A DNA stretch of 64,000 bases from Nematostella vectensis (Eukaryota > Cnidaria > Anthozoa > Actiniaria > Edwardsiidae): assembly GCF_932526225.1 (NCBI RefSeq), contig NC_064046.1:7613219-7677218 (forward strand), written 5' to 3'. The stretch's first letter is position 1; each line of letters begins with the position of its first letter. Under the pieces are notes generated by a model that saw nothing but the letters and a program-made list of their open reading frames with translations, was not told the DNA's origin and searched no databases. Made by a program: the position numbers and the translations under genes. Positions 54,268-63,034 of this stretch are shown here, in pieces.

Positions 54268-54708
54268 TCAATGGGTCATGGTCTGGTTAATACGCTGGAC
54301 TCCCCCTACACCAGTAGGGAACAAGTCGTCCGTCTGTAATGCTGCACCTCCGATGCCACGCCCTGTTTGTAATACAACTGGGTATCCGCTGAACGCTTGA
54401 TCTCGTCCATTTCCCGATCCTTGTTGATCAAGGGGGCTGCCTTCGAATGCGCCATCTCCTAGACCACGCTGCTCCCAACGTCCAATAAAGGGTGGAGGGG
54501 TGCGAAGATACATGGAACCACTTCCCTTTTGGGCTATACTTTGGGCTTGACTCATAAAATCGCCAAGCTCACTCCTCATTTTAGTGGCAAAGGTAACGGT
54601 GTCATCATAAAAACGTTTTTTAGTTGCTGGGTCTACGCTAAAGAGCATGCCCGCAGCAAATCTAGCGTTTTTTTAACAGTTCTCCAAAGGTAATGCCTCG
54701 CCTCTTCA
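54268..54708 (-). pseudogene. candidate minor virion protein, frameshifted
   Basis: Starts MKRRGITFGELLKK; the frame changes in a run of seven A (54668-54674), continuing as MLFSVDPATKKRFYDDTVTF with a helical middle and a Gly/Gln-rich C-terminus (GSGNGRDQAFSGYPV). Family not recognised. Position between the two paralogues and the capsid gene suggests a structural protein. Confidence 0.4.
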
Positions 54709-55749
54709 TGATGATGCACGCCGAAAATGAAGTGTCACCTTGATGCTTCCCGATGAAAATGGCACTGTTCTACCTGTATCCTCCTTTATATAGATGTGAA
54801 TTTGCTCGATGAGCCGTAGGCGTACAGGAAAATAGAACCGACGTTCAAAATTCCGTTCTACAGCTCTTCCTCCAGGTTTACCTCGGGCCACCATCACGCG
54901 CAACACATTGCGGGTGTTACTGCCCAAGATGAAGTTGTCTTCGGTGATGTTCGAGTACACGTACATGTTTTGAAAGGGTGGGCGAAAAATGAAGGGTTTA
55001 GGGTGACTACTGGAGGGGAACATGCGAGTGTCCGTATTGTCTGGCCGTTGAGTAAGAGAACAATCAAATACAATCCAGTGGGGCAGCGGTCTTGCAGGGA
55101 TCTCCGGTGGATTCGGTGGTTGAGCTTTGTAGGTTTCTCTTTCAGTGATGGGGTAATCCGGGGGTAGGACGCCTCGAATCACGATGTTTTCCAACAGTGT
55201 GGGATAGAAAGGCCTCGGATCGGAGAGTCTTTCGTTGCTATATCCATGCCCGGCTCCCAATCTTTTGCGCATAAACATTCGATTGCCTCTTCCCACTTTG
55301 AATAGCACCTTTTCGTTGTATTCGTCTATTATTAAGTCTAGATCCAGATTATTTTGCTGTAATGCTTGTCTTGTATCATATCTGGACGCGTTAAAGTCGT
55401 TGACGGTTAGTTGGACGTTTTTGGACAATTGAGGCCAGTCGTTCATCGTCGAAGGTGGTATGGTAAGCCGATGCCATCGAAAGTAGGCCACGGGTGCTGA
55501 AGGACTTGTCATAGAGGGCGAGATTTGGTGGTCTAGATGTTTGCACATGATCCAGATATCGTGTTCGTCTGGCGTAAAGATATCATAGCTGGGTTGGTAG
55601 ATGATCGAGGAAAGTCCCACTTCCCAGTTTCCGTAGCGTAAATCGATCCTTTGTGGTGGACGTACGACGAAATCATCAATCTCACTTGAAGCTGCTTTTT
55701 CTCTGTCTGAGCTAGATAAGGTGAGAATATACTCTCGTGGGGCAGTCAT
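54706..55749 (-). CDS. structural-type protein, paralogue A
   Basis: 347 residues, intact frame from MTAPREYILTLSSSD. N-terminal block RIDLRYGNWEVGLSSIIY and C-terminal block MYVYSNITEDNFILGSN, ending in IKVTLHFRRASS, are shared with the adjacent gene. I know proteins with this NWEVGL-type start from Polinton-like DNA in cnidarian genomes, without an assigned role; predicted beta-rich. A penton/minor-capsid or spike role is a guess. Only 2 bp separate it from paralogue B. Confidence 0.55.
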   Translation of the reverse strand: MTAPREYILTLSSSDREKAASSEIDDFVVRPPQRIDLRYGNWEVGLSSIIYQPSYDIFTPDEHDIWIMCKHLDHQISPSMTSPSAPVAYFRWHRLTIPPSTMNDWPQLSKNVQLTVNDFNASRYDTRQALQQNNLDLDLIIDEYNEKVLFKVGRGNRMFMRKRLGAGHGYSNERLSDPRPFYPTLLENIVIRGVLPPDYPITERETYKAQPPNPPEIPARPLPHWIVFDCSLTQRPDNTDTRMFPSSSHPKPFIFRPPFQNMYVYSNITEDNFILGSNTRNVLRVMVARGKPGGRAVERNFERRFYFPVRLRLIEQIHIYIKEDTGRTVPFSSGSIKVTLHFRRASS

Positions 55750-55751
55750 CG

Positions 55752-56764
55752 TCAGGCGAATCGAACGCGTCGAAAGTGTAATGTCCCCACGACGGCACCA
55801 GACTGAAATGAGATGGGTTCTCCTTCATCGTCGGTTATATAGAAGTGAATCATGTTAACCATCTGAGTGCGTATCAGGAAATAATAAGGATTGGTAAAAT
55901 TTCGCTCCACAGCTTCCTTCAGGCGATAGCACTCGTAGGAGATTATTATACTCGCTTCACATGACGAGATTGCCCTCAGACATGTTCGAGTACACGTACA
56001 TGTCTTGAAAGGCGTGTAGTTCTTCGATGGCCATATCAGTCTCCTTGGAGGCAAAGGGGCGAACTAGTGGTAATACGAAATCCCCGGAGCCTGCGAATTG
56101 GCTCAGGTCGTCGTAGCTTAAGGGTACCCAATTCAACAAAACTTTATGTATTTCGGCTTGGCCAAACTGATAGTCGGGTGGGAGAATACCATCATCAGGA
56201 TGCCAAAGGACCATTACCCGAAACCCATTGCTTGAATCCTAAAGCCTTGGCTACTCGTGGACGTAGGAGGAGTTAAACGTCCTCCCCGATCTTGATGGTG
56301 GTCTTTTTTGATGTAGTAGCTATCGTCATGTCCACATCCTTGTGCCTTTGACCAAGTTACTGTATCACGGTTGCTCGATCCTTGTTGAATTGATCGATAG
56401 CCTTCTTGAGATTGAAGGCAACTTCGTGCCATTTCGGGACTTTGAAGTAGTCCAGTTCGATATAAGTCCATTTGTGATTGTTTTTTTCGTCGGGGACGCG
56501 TGCTTGAGGGTTATCTTTGTTAGCCTGGAGCCAACTGGCTTCGGGTACTTGATGGTAGATCCAGATATCATGATCTCGTGGTAGGAACTTTTTCCATGTG
56601 AGAGGGTAAATCAACGACACCAAGGCCACTTCCCACTGCCCCTCGCACAAATCCAGTGTCTTTGGCGTACGTATGGAAAAATCGTTAATGGTATTGCCGG
56701 GTAAGGCGCCTTGAATGGCATTGCTGGGTAACGTCACGTGGAAATGATGTTGGTCATGGTGCAC
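55752..56764 (-). pseudogene. structural-type protein, paralogue B, frameshifted
   Basis: Starts MHHDQHHFHVTLPSNAI; block DLCEGQWEVALVSLIYPLTW parallels paralogue A, and the C-terminal frame holds DMYVYSNMSEGNLVM and, at its end, VGTLHFRR. At least three frame changes (near 56360, 56215 and 55990). Tandem duplication of an ancestral gene is clear from matching first and last blocks. Confidence 0.55.
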
Positions 56765-56791
56765 GAAACAGCTGGGTGCAGGCCACGTGGA

Positions 56792-57923
56792 TCATAAGAT
56801 TTTATGCACTTGTTGGGCAGATACCCAACTGTTGTACTTGTCAGGCCATCCACGCCATTGCACGAAATACTCTTCGTTCCGTCCCTTCCCTTGCGTCCTG
56901 ATCACCCGTTCGATGCGGAACAGATCCCGTTGCTCGTCGAGACTGACGTGTTGCAGTTCAGGCTCGTAAAACCGACCCTCTAACCACGTCCCATCGTACT
57001 CGCGAGGTCGGTACGCGTACTTCTTCTGATTCGTGTTGTTGTACCGCTGACCCACCGTAATCACTTCTCCGGTCCAATTGGGAATGTACCTTTTGGCAAA
57101 GACGTGTTTGACTTTACTGATCTGCACCCTATCCCCCACGTTAAATTTGGGTGGGGCTCTCTCCTTCTCCTTCTTTGGGACCCCCAGTCTTTTCTTCCCG
57201 TACAAGATAGCCCACACCTCCTGAGCATCGTCGTACGTGACCTCGTCCGCAGGAGCACGTCGGATGCTACGATGGTACGAGTGATTGTAATTGTGCACCA
57301 ATTGCGGTAACATGTCCACGTAACGGCGTGTCTCCTTGTGGGTAAACCATCGCCACACCCAGGTCTTGAGAGTGCGAATGAATGGTTCGACCACAGAAGC
57401 TTTCAACTCACTTCGCGTGGAAAAGTGTTGGATCCCTTTGGATTTGAGAAACGTCTGGAAGATTCGATTCTTGAACTCGGTGCCATCGTCCGTTTGAAGT
57501 TTTTCTGGCTGACGTCCACCCTCGAAAATCGACTCAAACGCCTCGACGAGCCGTTTGCCCGTCTTGTCCTTGAGAGGGACCACCCAAGCGTACTTGCTCA
57601 ACACGTCAATCACGGTAAGTAGTTGTACCCGTCATTGTACGAGCGTAACGACTGCATGTCACACAGACCCGCTTGCCATTGTTCGTCCATACCATTCACC
57701 ACCACCCGTTGACGTGGGTAGCGACGACGGTACGGTTTATTGAGCGTGTAGGTGGGCTGGGTCCGAAGCCACGAAGTCACTTGGGCACGACGTACTCCTT
57801 TGAAACGTACCGCTCTGACTAATTTGTCCACTCCCCCCAAGGCTGCTGGATGATTCGGATCGTAATAAATTGGGCAAAGAAGACGATCGATCGTCTTCTG
57901 AGTCATCGCCGTCTTCTTCTTCA
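56792..57923 (-). pseudogene. RVE integrase with chromodomain, one frameshift
   Basis: The start is at 57923 or 57906 (MTQKTIDRLL). Part 1 contains the HHCC-like/pre-core region and the first catalytic Asp (WQAGLCDMQ). A one-base shift at about 57612-57620 leads to part 2 with VIDVLSKYAWVVPLKDKTGK, LQTDDGTEFKN (second Asp) and ASVVEPFIRTLK (Glu). The C-terminus has a chromodomain (EYFVQWRGWPDKYNSWVSA), typical of Polinton integrases and thought to guide insertion into chromatin. Confidence 0.87.
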
Positions 57924-58108
57924 TACTCTTCTTTTTTTCGCACACGGACGATGGTGCGTGTGGGAGGGGGTGGGGCTGGGGCGCCATCGAGTTGCGATGA
58001 ATGAATTTCGATTCGTCCCCCGCAACACGCAAAGAGACACCGTAAACGTTCCCACACCGTACGACAATCGAAACGCGGTTGAAGAGGATCCGCACCAAAG
58101 CAACCCAT
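57737..58108 (-). CDS. MGC-type small acidic protein overlapping integrase
   Basis: 123 residues from MGCFGADPLQPRFD. The N-terminus is a good myristoylation signal (Met-Gly) with Cys at 3 for palmitoylation; a Cys-rich LRCLFACCGG, a Pro run, an acidic stretch (KKEEYEEEDGDDSEDD) and a Ser-rich tail follow. It lies 36 nt behind a TATAAATA box and overlaps the integrase in another frame. Family unknown; a membrane-anchored accessory role is inference, and a chance ORF is possible. Confidence 0.4.
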   Translation of the reverse strand: MGCFGADPLQPRFDCRTVWERLRCLFACCGGRIEIHSSQLDGAPAPPPPTRTIVRVRKKEEYEEEDGDDSEDDRSSSLPNLLRSESSSSLGGSGQISQSGTFQRSTSCPSDFVASDPAHLHAQ

Positions 58109-58143
58109 GCTACAAGTGATTCCTTCCCTACCACCCCTCACCT

Positions 58144-58151
58144 TATTTATA
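58144..58151 (-). promoter_or_regulatory. TATAAATA box (MGC/integrase)
   Basis: Minus-strand TATATAAATAAG, 36 nt before the ATG at 58108. Probably drives the MGC protein and integrase on one transcript. Confidence 0.65.
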
Positions 58152-58192
58152 TACAAAAAACAACATCCTACTACCATAGAAAAGAAGGCTTT

Positions 58193-58198
58193 TTTATT
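58193..58198 (-). terminator. PolB polyadenylation signal
   Basis: AATAAA on the minus strand about 15 nt after the PolB stop codon. Confidence 0.6.
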
Positions 58199-58212
58199 AA
58201 CCGTCTTTAATT

Positions 58213-60575
58213 TTACAACTTAAAATTACCATTAGGGTAAGTGCGCATGCCCCGTCGCATGCGTTTGTGGTACACGACACGAAATGTCTTGTGCGCCGGT
58301 ACCGTGTGTAGAGTTCTGTCGTGCACATTGCGCTGAATGGTGTAAGGGAGAGTAACGTGACGCTCTTCCGCCACCGCGCCTTCAACGCGCAAGAGTTTCA
58401 ACATGCTGGCCAGATTCACGACATCAGCCGTACGAAGGTTGATGTGAAGTCCCTTCACTTTACACGTGGAATGACCCTGTTGCGTGGTGTACCCGTAACT
58501 CTTGGGTCCCGTGGACGAATAACGATCGATAAAGTCTCCTGGCTCCAACTCGCTCGTCAGGTCTCCTAGATAGTTCCCGAGCGGTGGTTTCCACTCTCCA
58601 GGGAGGTGTAAGAAAATGACGCTGTCCGTGTCATGATACAGACAGCGTTCCCCTAACCCGTCCAGCACGTCGTACAACTTGAGGCGCGCGTACGCCGTGG
58701 TGAAGGCGGCAATCACCACGTTGGTGTGGGGTTTCAACTCTTGAAACTTTTCCCCCAGCCTGTAGTGAACTTGGATGAGGTCGTCGTTCACGATGAGCAC
58801 ATCATTCACATCGATACTGTTGTTGTTTAGCAGAGCAAAGTAGGCCTTGGGGTCGTCCACGTACTCGGTACGTTGGGGGTTGGGCTGCTCACCAAACTTT
58901 CGCCACATACAATTCAGACCCATCTTTGCCACGGAGCGGAGGCCTGGGTTCTTCTCGATCTTGCTAGGATCCATACGGACGCCTTGGTGACGTTCGTAAT
59001 CGTCGACGTACTGCATCTTGTCGGCGTCGGTGGTGCACCAGCTGGGCCAACCCGACGCTTCTTGTTTGTACTTTAAAAAGGTCTTGATGTACTCTTCAAA
59101 CAGCCGTGCCCAGCGCTCCCAATGCCACACCTCGTACACACGGATCACGCGGTAGCCTTTCCCTAGAGCTTTGTAAATCTCGGGGTGGGCCCACGTTCCC
59201 GTGAACGCCCGCTCCTCGTCCGAATGCGTGCACGAGCCTTGCTCCTCCTCTTGGGCACACCGATGACACAGAGGGAACATCAACTTGTCGTTGACGCGGA
59301 CAGGGAGGACGGGGAAGAATAGGTCGCGAGGCGGTAAAAAAAGTAGCTTCATCAGTCCCTTGTACGCGTGAAGATCTTCCTCGAAATTCTCGGTAAGGAT
59401 CGCGTCGGGGTGCCCCACGGGGTACTCGCACATGGCATTGACACACGGGTACAACGACGTAAAGTCATAATAGTGAATTTCTTCTCCCTGCTCCACGTTG
59501 GCTTCGCAATGCAGTCGAATCGCGTTGGTCCTTCCTCCGAAAAAAGCATCACCAGCTTCAAGAGGTTTCCCGTGCCCGACATCCCCCACGAGAGCTCGCA
59601 GTTCGGGGTGCGTGTTGAGTTGCGCGTCAAACTGACACTCCCACACCTCCTCGTAGTTGTAGCCCTGGGCTTTAAGACGCAACTCCACCGCGCGCGTGTG
59701 CTCGCGAAGCTCTTGCATCGTGGTGTTTGTCAAAGGGTTGACGGTATGAAGCTGGAAACACGTGGTGCAACCGTGGTACTGATACACCGTGTTGGTAGAC
59801 TTGGCGTACCCGTCCACCTTGATCCGGCCTGCCAAACGCACTTTGCCACGGTTCCCGGCATGCTGAATAAACACTCCTTCTCCCTCGCGATGCTCGATGT
59901 ACTTCAACCACTGCAACGCTTTCAGAGATTGCACGTCGTGGCCACGGTACCCGCGCGTGGGTATCAGTCTAATAGTCTTTTCCTCCAGAAACTTGGTGCG
60001 CAGGATACGGCTGGACAACGAGTCAATGGTGATGGCCACCTGGAACGGGTGAAGACCTGCAGCGGTCATGATGAGCTCGTCCAAAGCGAGTACCGCTCTC
60101 TTGAGCACCTCAATGTCCTGATGACAGTACGAAGCGAGATCCTCTTGCAAATTAAACACGGTGCCACGAGCCACTTCGGCTTGGTGCCAGGCACGTAGGG
60201 CGCGGGCATCGTCTTCTTTCATCCTTTGAAGGTCGTAATACCTCAAGTCGGGCATGGGACCCACGTAGTCTTGGTGCTCGGGGGTGTTGAAAAAATGAGG
60301 GAACGTTCCCTTTTGGGTCACGTGATCAAACCCAAAAGCTTTGGGGAGCTTGCTCAAAGGCATCTGCAGAAAGTTCAAAGTGCACTTCATGTCGATCCGC
60401 AACGACTTGGTGTTCAGGTACATCACCTTTCCTCCGGTGAAAATCACTTCGGGTTTAAAGCCATTCGTGAAAAGGTATTCGAGGATGAAATAGGAGTTGT
60501 AACCTTTGAAATTGTGAGCCAAACACGTGTAGCCGGCATTACTCCCATCGAACAGAATAGATACTAAAGATCAGT
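58213..60575 (-). CDS. protein-primed DNA polymerase B, N-truncated
   Basis: 769 residues from MAHNFKGYNSYFILEY, with the frame still open a little further upstream to about 60575. Exo II (residues 2-16), Exo III YCHQDIEVL (132-140), motif A YYDFTSLYPC (351-360), motif B region KMGLNCMWRKFG (533-544), motif C YHDTDSV (629-635) and TGPKSYGY (671-678) are all present. Exo I and the terminal-protein region expected ahead of them are missing, and sequence before 60575 is unrelated AT-rich DNA. The polymerase core is uninterrupted; function would need the lost end. Confidence 0.92.
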
Positions 60576-61666
60576 TTGGAAAAGGGTGGTTGATGTGACA
60601 GCTGAAGGTGTGTCCTTTTTTTACTATATTTGCGCTTTTACCTACGCTTTTGATAATAAAAAGAATTTTTTTTACCAATATTCGATTACTATGATAAAAC
60701 AAAGAATCTAGCGGGAGTTTTTTAAACAATTTTTTGCGGGGAAAATAGAGCAATTAAAAAAAATTCAAAATATTAGAAAACATCATGCATTTGTATTATT
60801 GAATTTTGAAAAACTCCCGCTTGTCTCTTTCTTATTAGCTCTACTACACACATGGCAAGTTTTATCGGAAAGCCATTTTTCTTCTTGGAGCAAAATGTGT
60901 TTGACCTTTCCTGTATAGAATTTAATTTTATAAATCTGCCAAAATTATAATCGCTCAAACTCTTTACTTGTTTACCTCAATGCCCCTAGCAGTAACTGCA
61001 AATTTTGGCTCAAATACTATATTTATCCTGTAGATATACAACAAAGAATATAGCTCGAATCCTCATAATTCAATTATTTTGCCGAATAAGCATGCATTTT
61101 GCACAAAATTCCACTAAAACTCCAGCAAAACTACAAGCTAGCATCACCTCCAGAGTATTTTTGGTGACTACTTCATGTTACCATATAATAGTGTATCATA
61201 ATGGTATTATATTATAGTATTCTAATTAATTTTCATATCTTCTCCTTTATTTTCCTGTATTTCCCTATATTTCCCTGGTTTACCATGTTTTCTCCTGTAT
61301 TTCTTTGTATGTCCCTGTATTATCCTGTATTTCCTTGTATTCTCCTGTATTTCCCTGTATTTTCCTGTATTACAAGCATGACCCTATCTAAGTGTTGACA
61401 GATGTGCAAAGCTATTAATGATTCACATCCACAAAAACAGCTTTATATTTTACTTGCTTCTAGAGTGAGAACTTTTTGATGTAAAGAAAACTAAATAGCA
61501 TATATAAAAAATAGATGGTTATCCAAAACCACTTGAGTAGGATTTTTTTAAATTGCACGCCATCATTTTTTGCCGGTGCAAGTACCTTAATAATAATTGC
61601 AGTGTTTATAGAACATACAATCTTTATTTGTTTTACATATGGCTCCGTTTTTGTAGGTGGTGGAAC
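60576..61666. other. AT-rich junction region
   Basis: No gene recognised. It begins exactly where PolB homology stops, so it marks the breakpoint of the first Polinton-like element; contains the short-unit repeat below. Confidence 0.45.
61243..61375. repeat. CCTGTATTT short-unit repeat
   Basis: About ten degenerate copies of a ~10-13-bp unit (TCCTGTATTTCCCTGTATT). Confidence 0.8.
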
Positions 61667-61843
61667 ATGATGCATAATGAAAGTGCAGGGAAAGGGGGTT
61701 CTACACAAGTTTATTCTGAAAAAAGTCATGCTGGCTCCGCTTTTAGGCAGTGCCTAAATCGATATTACGAAATAGACGATTACATGGAGTCTACTGGACT
61801 CAGGTGTTACAGTTGCAACAAGCTGTGTATATCAAAGAAATAA
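61667..61843 (+). CDS. short Cys-containing ORF
   Basis: 58 residues from MMHNESAGKGGSTQVYSEKS, ending LRCYSCNKLCISKK with a C-x2-C...C zinc-type end. Family not recognised; could be the end of a split protein. Confidence 0.3.
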   Translation: MMHNESAGKGGSTQVYSEKSHAGSAFRQCLNRYYEIDDYMESTGLRCYSCNKLCISKK

Positions 61844-61928
61844 TTAATAAAACACATAAATAGAGGGCACGAGAGCTCGGACGACGACAGCTCGGACGAA
61901 GATAAAGTCAAATAGAAAAAAATGTTCT

Positions 61929-61940
61929 AGTATAGTATAA
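61929..61940 (+). promoter_or_regulatory. shared AT-rich leader 1
   Basis: TAGTATAGTATAA directly before the ATG at 61941, preceded by an A-run. Compare leaders 2 and 3. Confidence 0.45.
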
Positions 61941-62036
61941 ATGGAAGTCCTGAATAAACTGAATAAAAGAGGTCGCGGGAGGCCTTGGACACTCACTGAC
62001 GAGGAGAGGAGAAGGAGGAGAAGAGAGCCTACGTAA
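61941..62036 (+). CDS. truncated RGRP-type basic peptide
   Basis: 31 residues, MEVLNKLNKRGRGRPWTLTD followed by an Arg run. Its start and RGRP..TDEERR pattern match the ORF at 62625, so it is a truncated paralogue of that zinc-type protein. Confidence 0.45.
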   Translation: MEVLNKLNKRGRGRPWTLTDEERRRRRREPT

Positions 62037-62214
62037 ACGTTTCAAAATAATGTAGTATAGTAAACGAATAAGCCTTCACCATACTGTCCTAGAACAGAAG
62101 AGACGAAGAATAACAAACCACTCATCCCATTAGACTTAGGCTCACCCTTTTACAGATCCTCAGCGCTGATGATGAAGGCAGAAGAGGATCTAAAGGTCAT
62201 ACTACACAACCCCG

Positions 62215-62624
62215 TCGTCAAGGACCCACAAAATGTTCTTCGCGGAAAAAAAGATATCTCATGTGGTCATCCACCATGCTCCTACGGGAGTGAGACTAGG
62301 ACTCCTTCAAGAAGGTAACAAAGGGAGACTTGTCAATTTGATACTGGATCAAGAAGCGTACCAACCTAAGATAAAAAGCAAGGGCAGTACTTCCCGCAAT
62401 ACACGTGGACTATCGATCTGGACCTGCGTGGCAATTGGCCGGTATTCGGTCGGCAAGACATCGTGTACGAAGACCCCTTCCGCCTGATGCCTACCAGAGG
62501 TGAAAGGAACTTGAAAGAGTACGTAGAGTACATGCGGAAAAAAGGAGATGGGCACGAAGGAAAGGGCACGAAGGCGGCCATACATAAAACGCTTATAGAA
62601 AAAAAAAGTATAGTAGTAGTATAT
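62215..62624 (+). pseudogene. broken unknown ORF
   Basis: Fragments in different frames, the clearest being YTWTIDLDLRGNWPVFGRQD and VYEDPFRLMPTRGERNLKEY. Looks like a once-conserved small gene of the second element. No family recognised. Confidence 0.35.
62609..62624 (+). promoter_or_regulatory. shared AT-rich leader 2
   Basis: AGTATAGTAGTAGTATAT directly before the ATG at 62625, after a run of nine A. Confidence 0.45.
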
Positions 62625-62911
62625 ATGGAAGTCAAAAGAGAACGAGGACGCCCACCTATATATGAGACTGATGAGGAGAGGAGAGACGCGATAAGAGCAT
62701 CCAAGAGCCGATACATGTTGGGTAGGGAGTGGTACTGTCCGATTTGAAAAAAAATGGTATGAACTACTCACTAACAGGGAAAACATGTCACCTTACCTTA
62801 AGACCAAAAAGCATCAAAGGGCTCAAAATGTATCCGACATCATAGAAAAGATAATCGGCCTCAACTGTTATCAAATGGATATAATGGAGGTTATCGACGT
62901 CTTCAACTTAT
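62625..62911 (+). pseudogene. RGRP/zinc-type protein, frameshifted
   Basis: Starts MEVKRERGRPPIYETDEERR (AT-hook-like RGRP), then SRYMLGREWYCPI. An extra base in an A-run at 62746-62753 shifts the frame into NYSLTGKTCHL and later KTKKHQRAQNVSDIIEKIIG. C-x2-C with a later H and KKH suggests one zinc finger; a DNA-binding regulator is plausible. Confidence 0.5.
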
Positions 62912-63017
62912 GAACACATATAAACGCACATAAAAGCTGTAAGCATATAGTTTGAAGGGTCTGATACGGACCACTCGATTTAAACGCACCCAAACATAGA
63001 CTTAAAAATAAAAATAT

Positions 63018-63034
63018 ATAGTATGTATATATAA
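63018..63034 (+). promoter_or_regulatory. shared AT-rich leader 3
   Basis: TATAGTATGTATATATAA directly before the ATG at 63035, again after an A-rich run. Confidence 0.45.

Larger units (their letters stand above)
38690..60575 (-). mobile_element. Polinton/Maverick (adintovirus-like) element
   Basis: About 15.7 kb of element sequence after subtracting the BEL insertion, with the defining set: protein-primed PolB, chromodomain RVE integrase, packaging ATPase, double-jelly-roll capsid, adenain-like protease, plus PLA2-like and pX-like proteins known from adintoviruses. Nearly all genes are on the minus strand. The PolB end is truncated at about 60575, so one terminal region is missing. The other end probably lies near 38690, but no inverted terminal repeat pair can be shown. 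Many reading frames are broken, often at homopolymers. Confidence 0.88.

Noticed and set aside
58321-60567. Plus-strand ORFs opposite PolB (up to 276 codons)
   Set aside because: Antisense shadows of the intact PolB gene.
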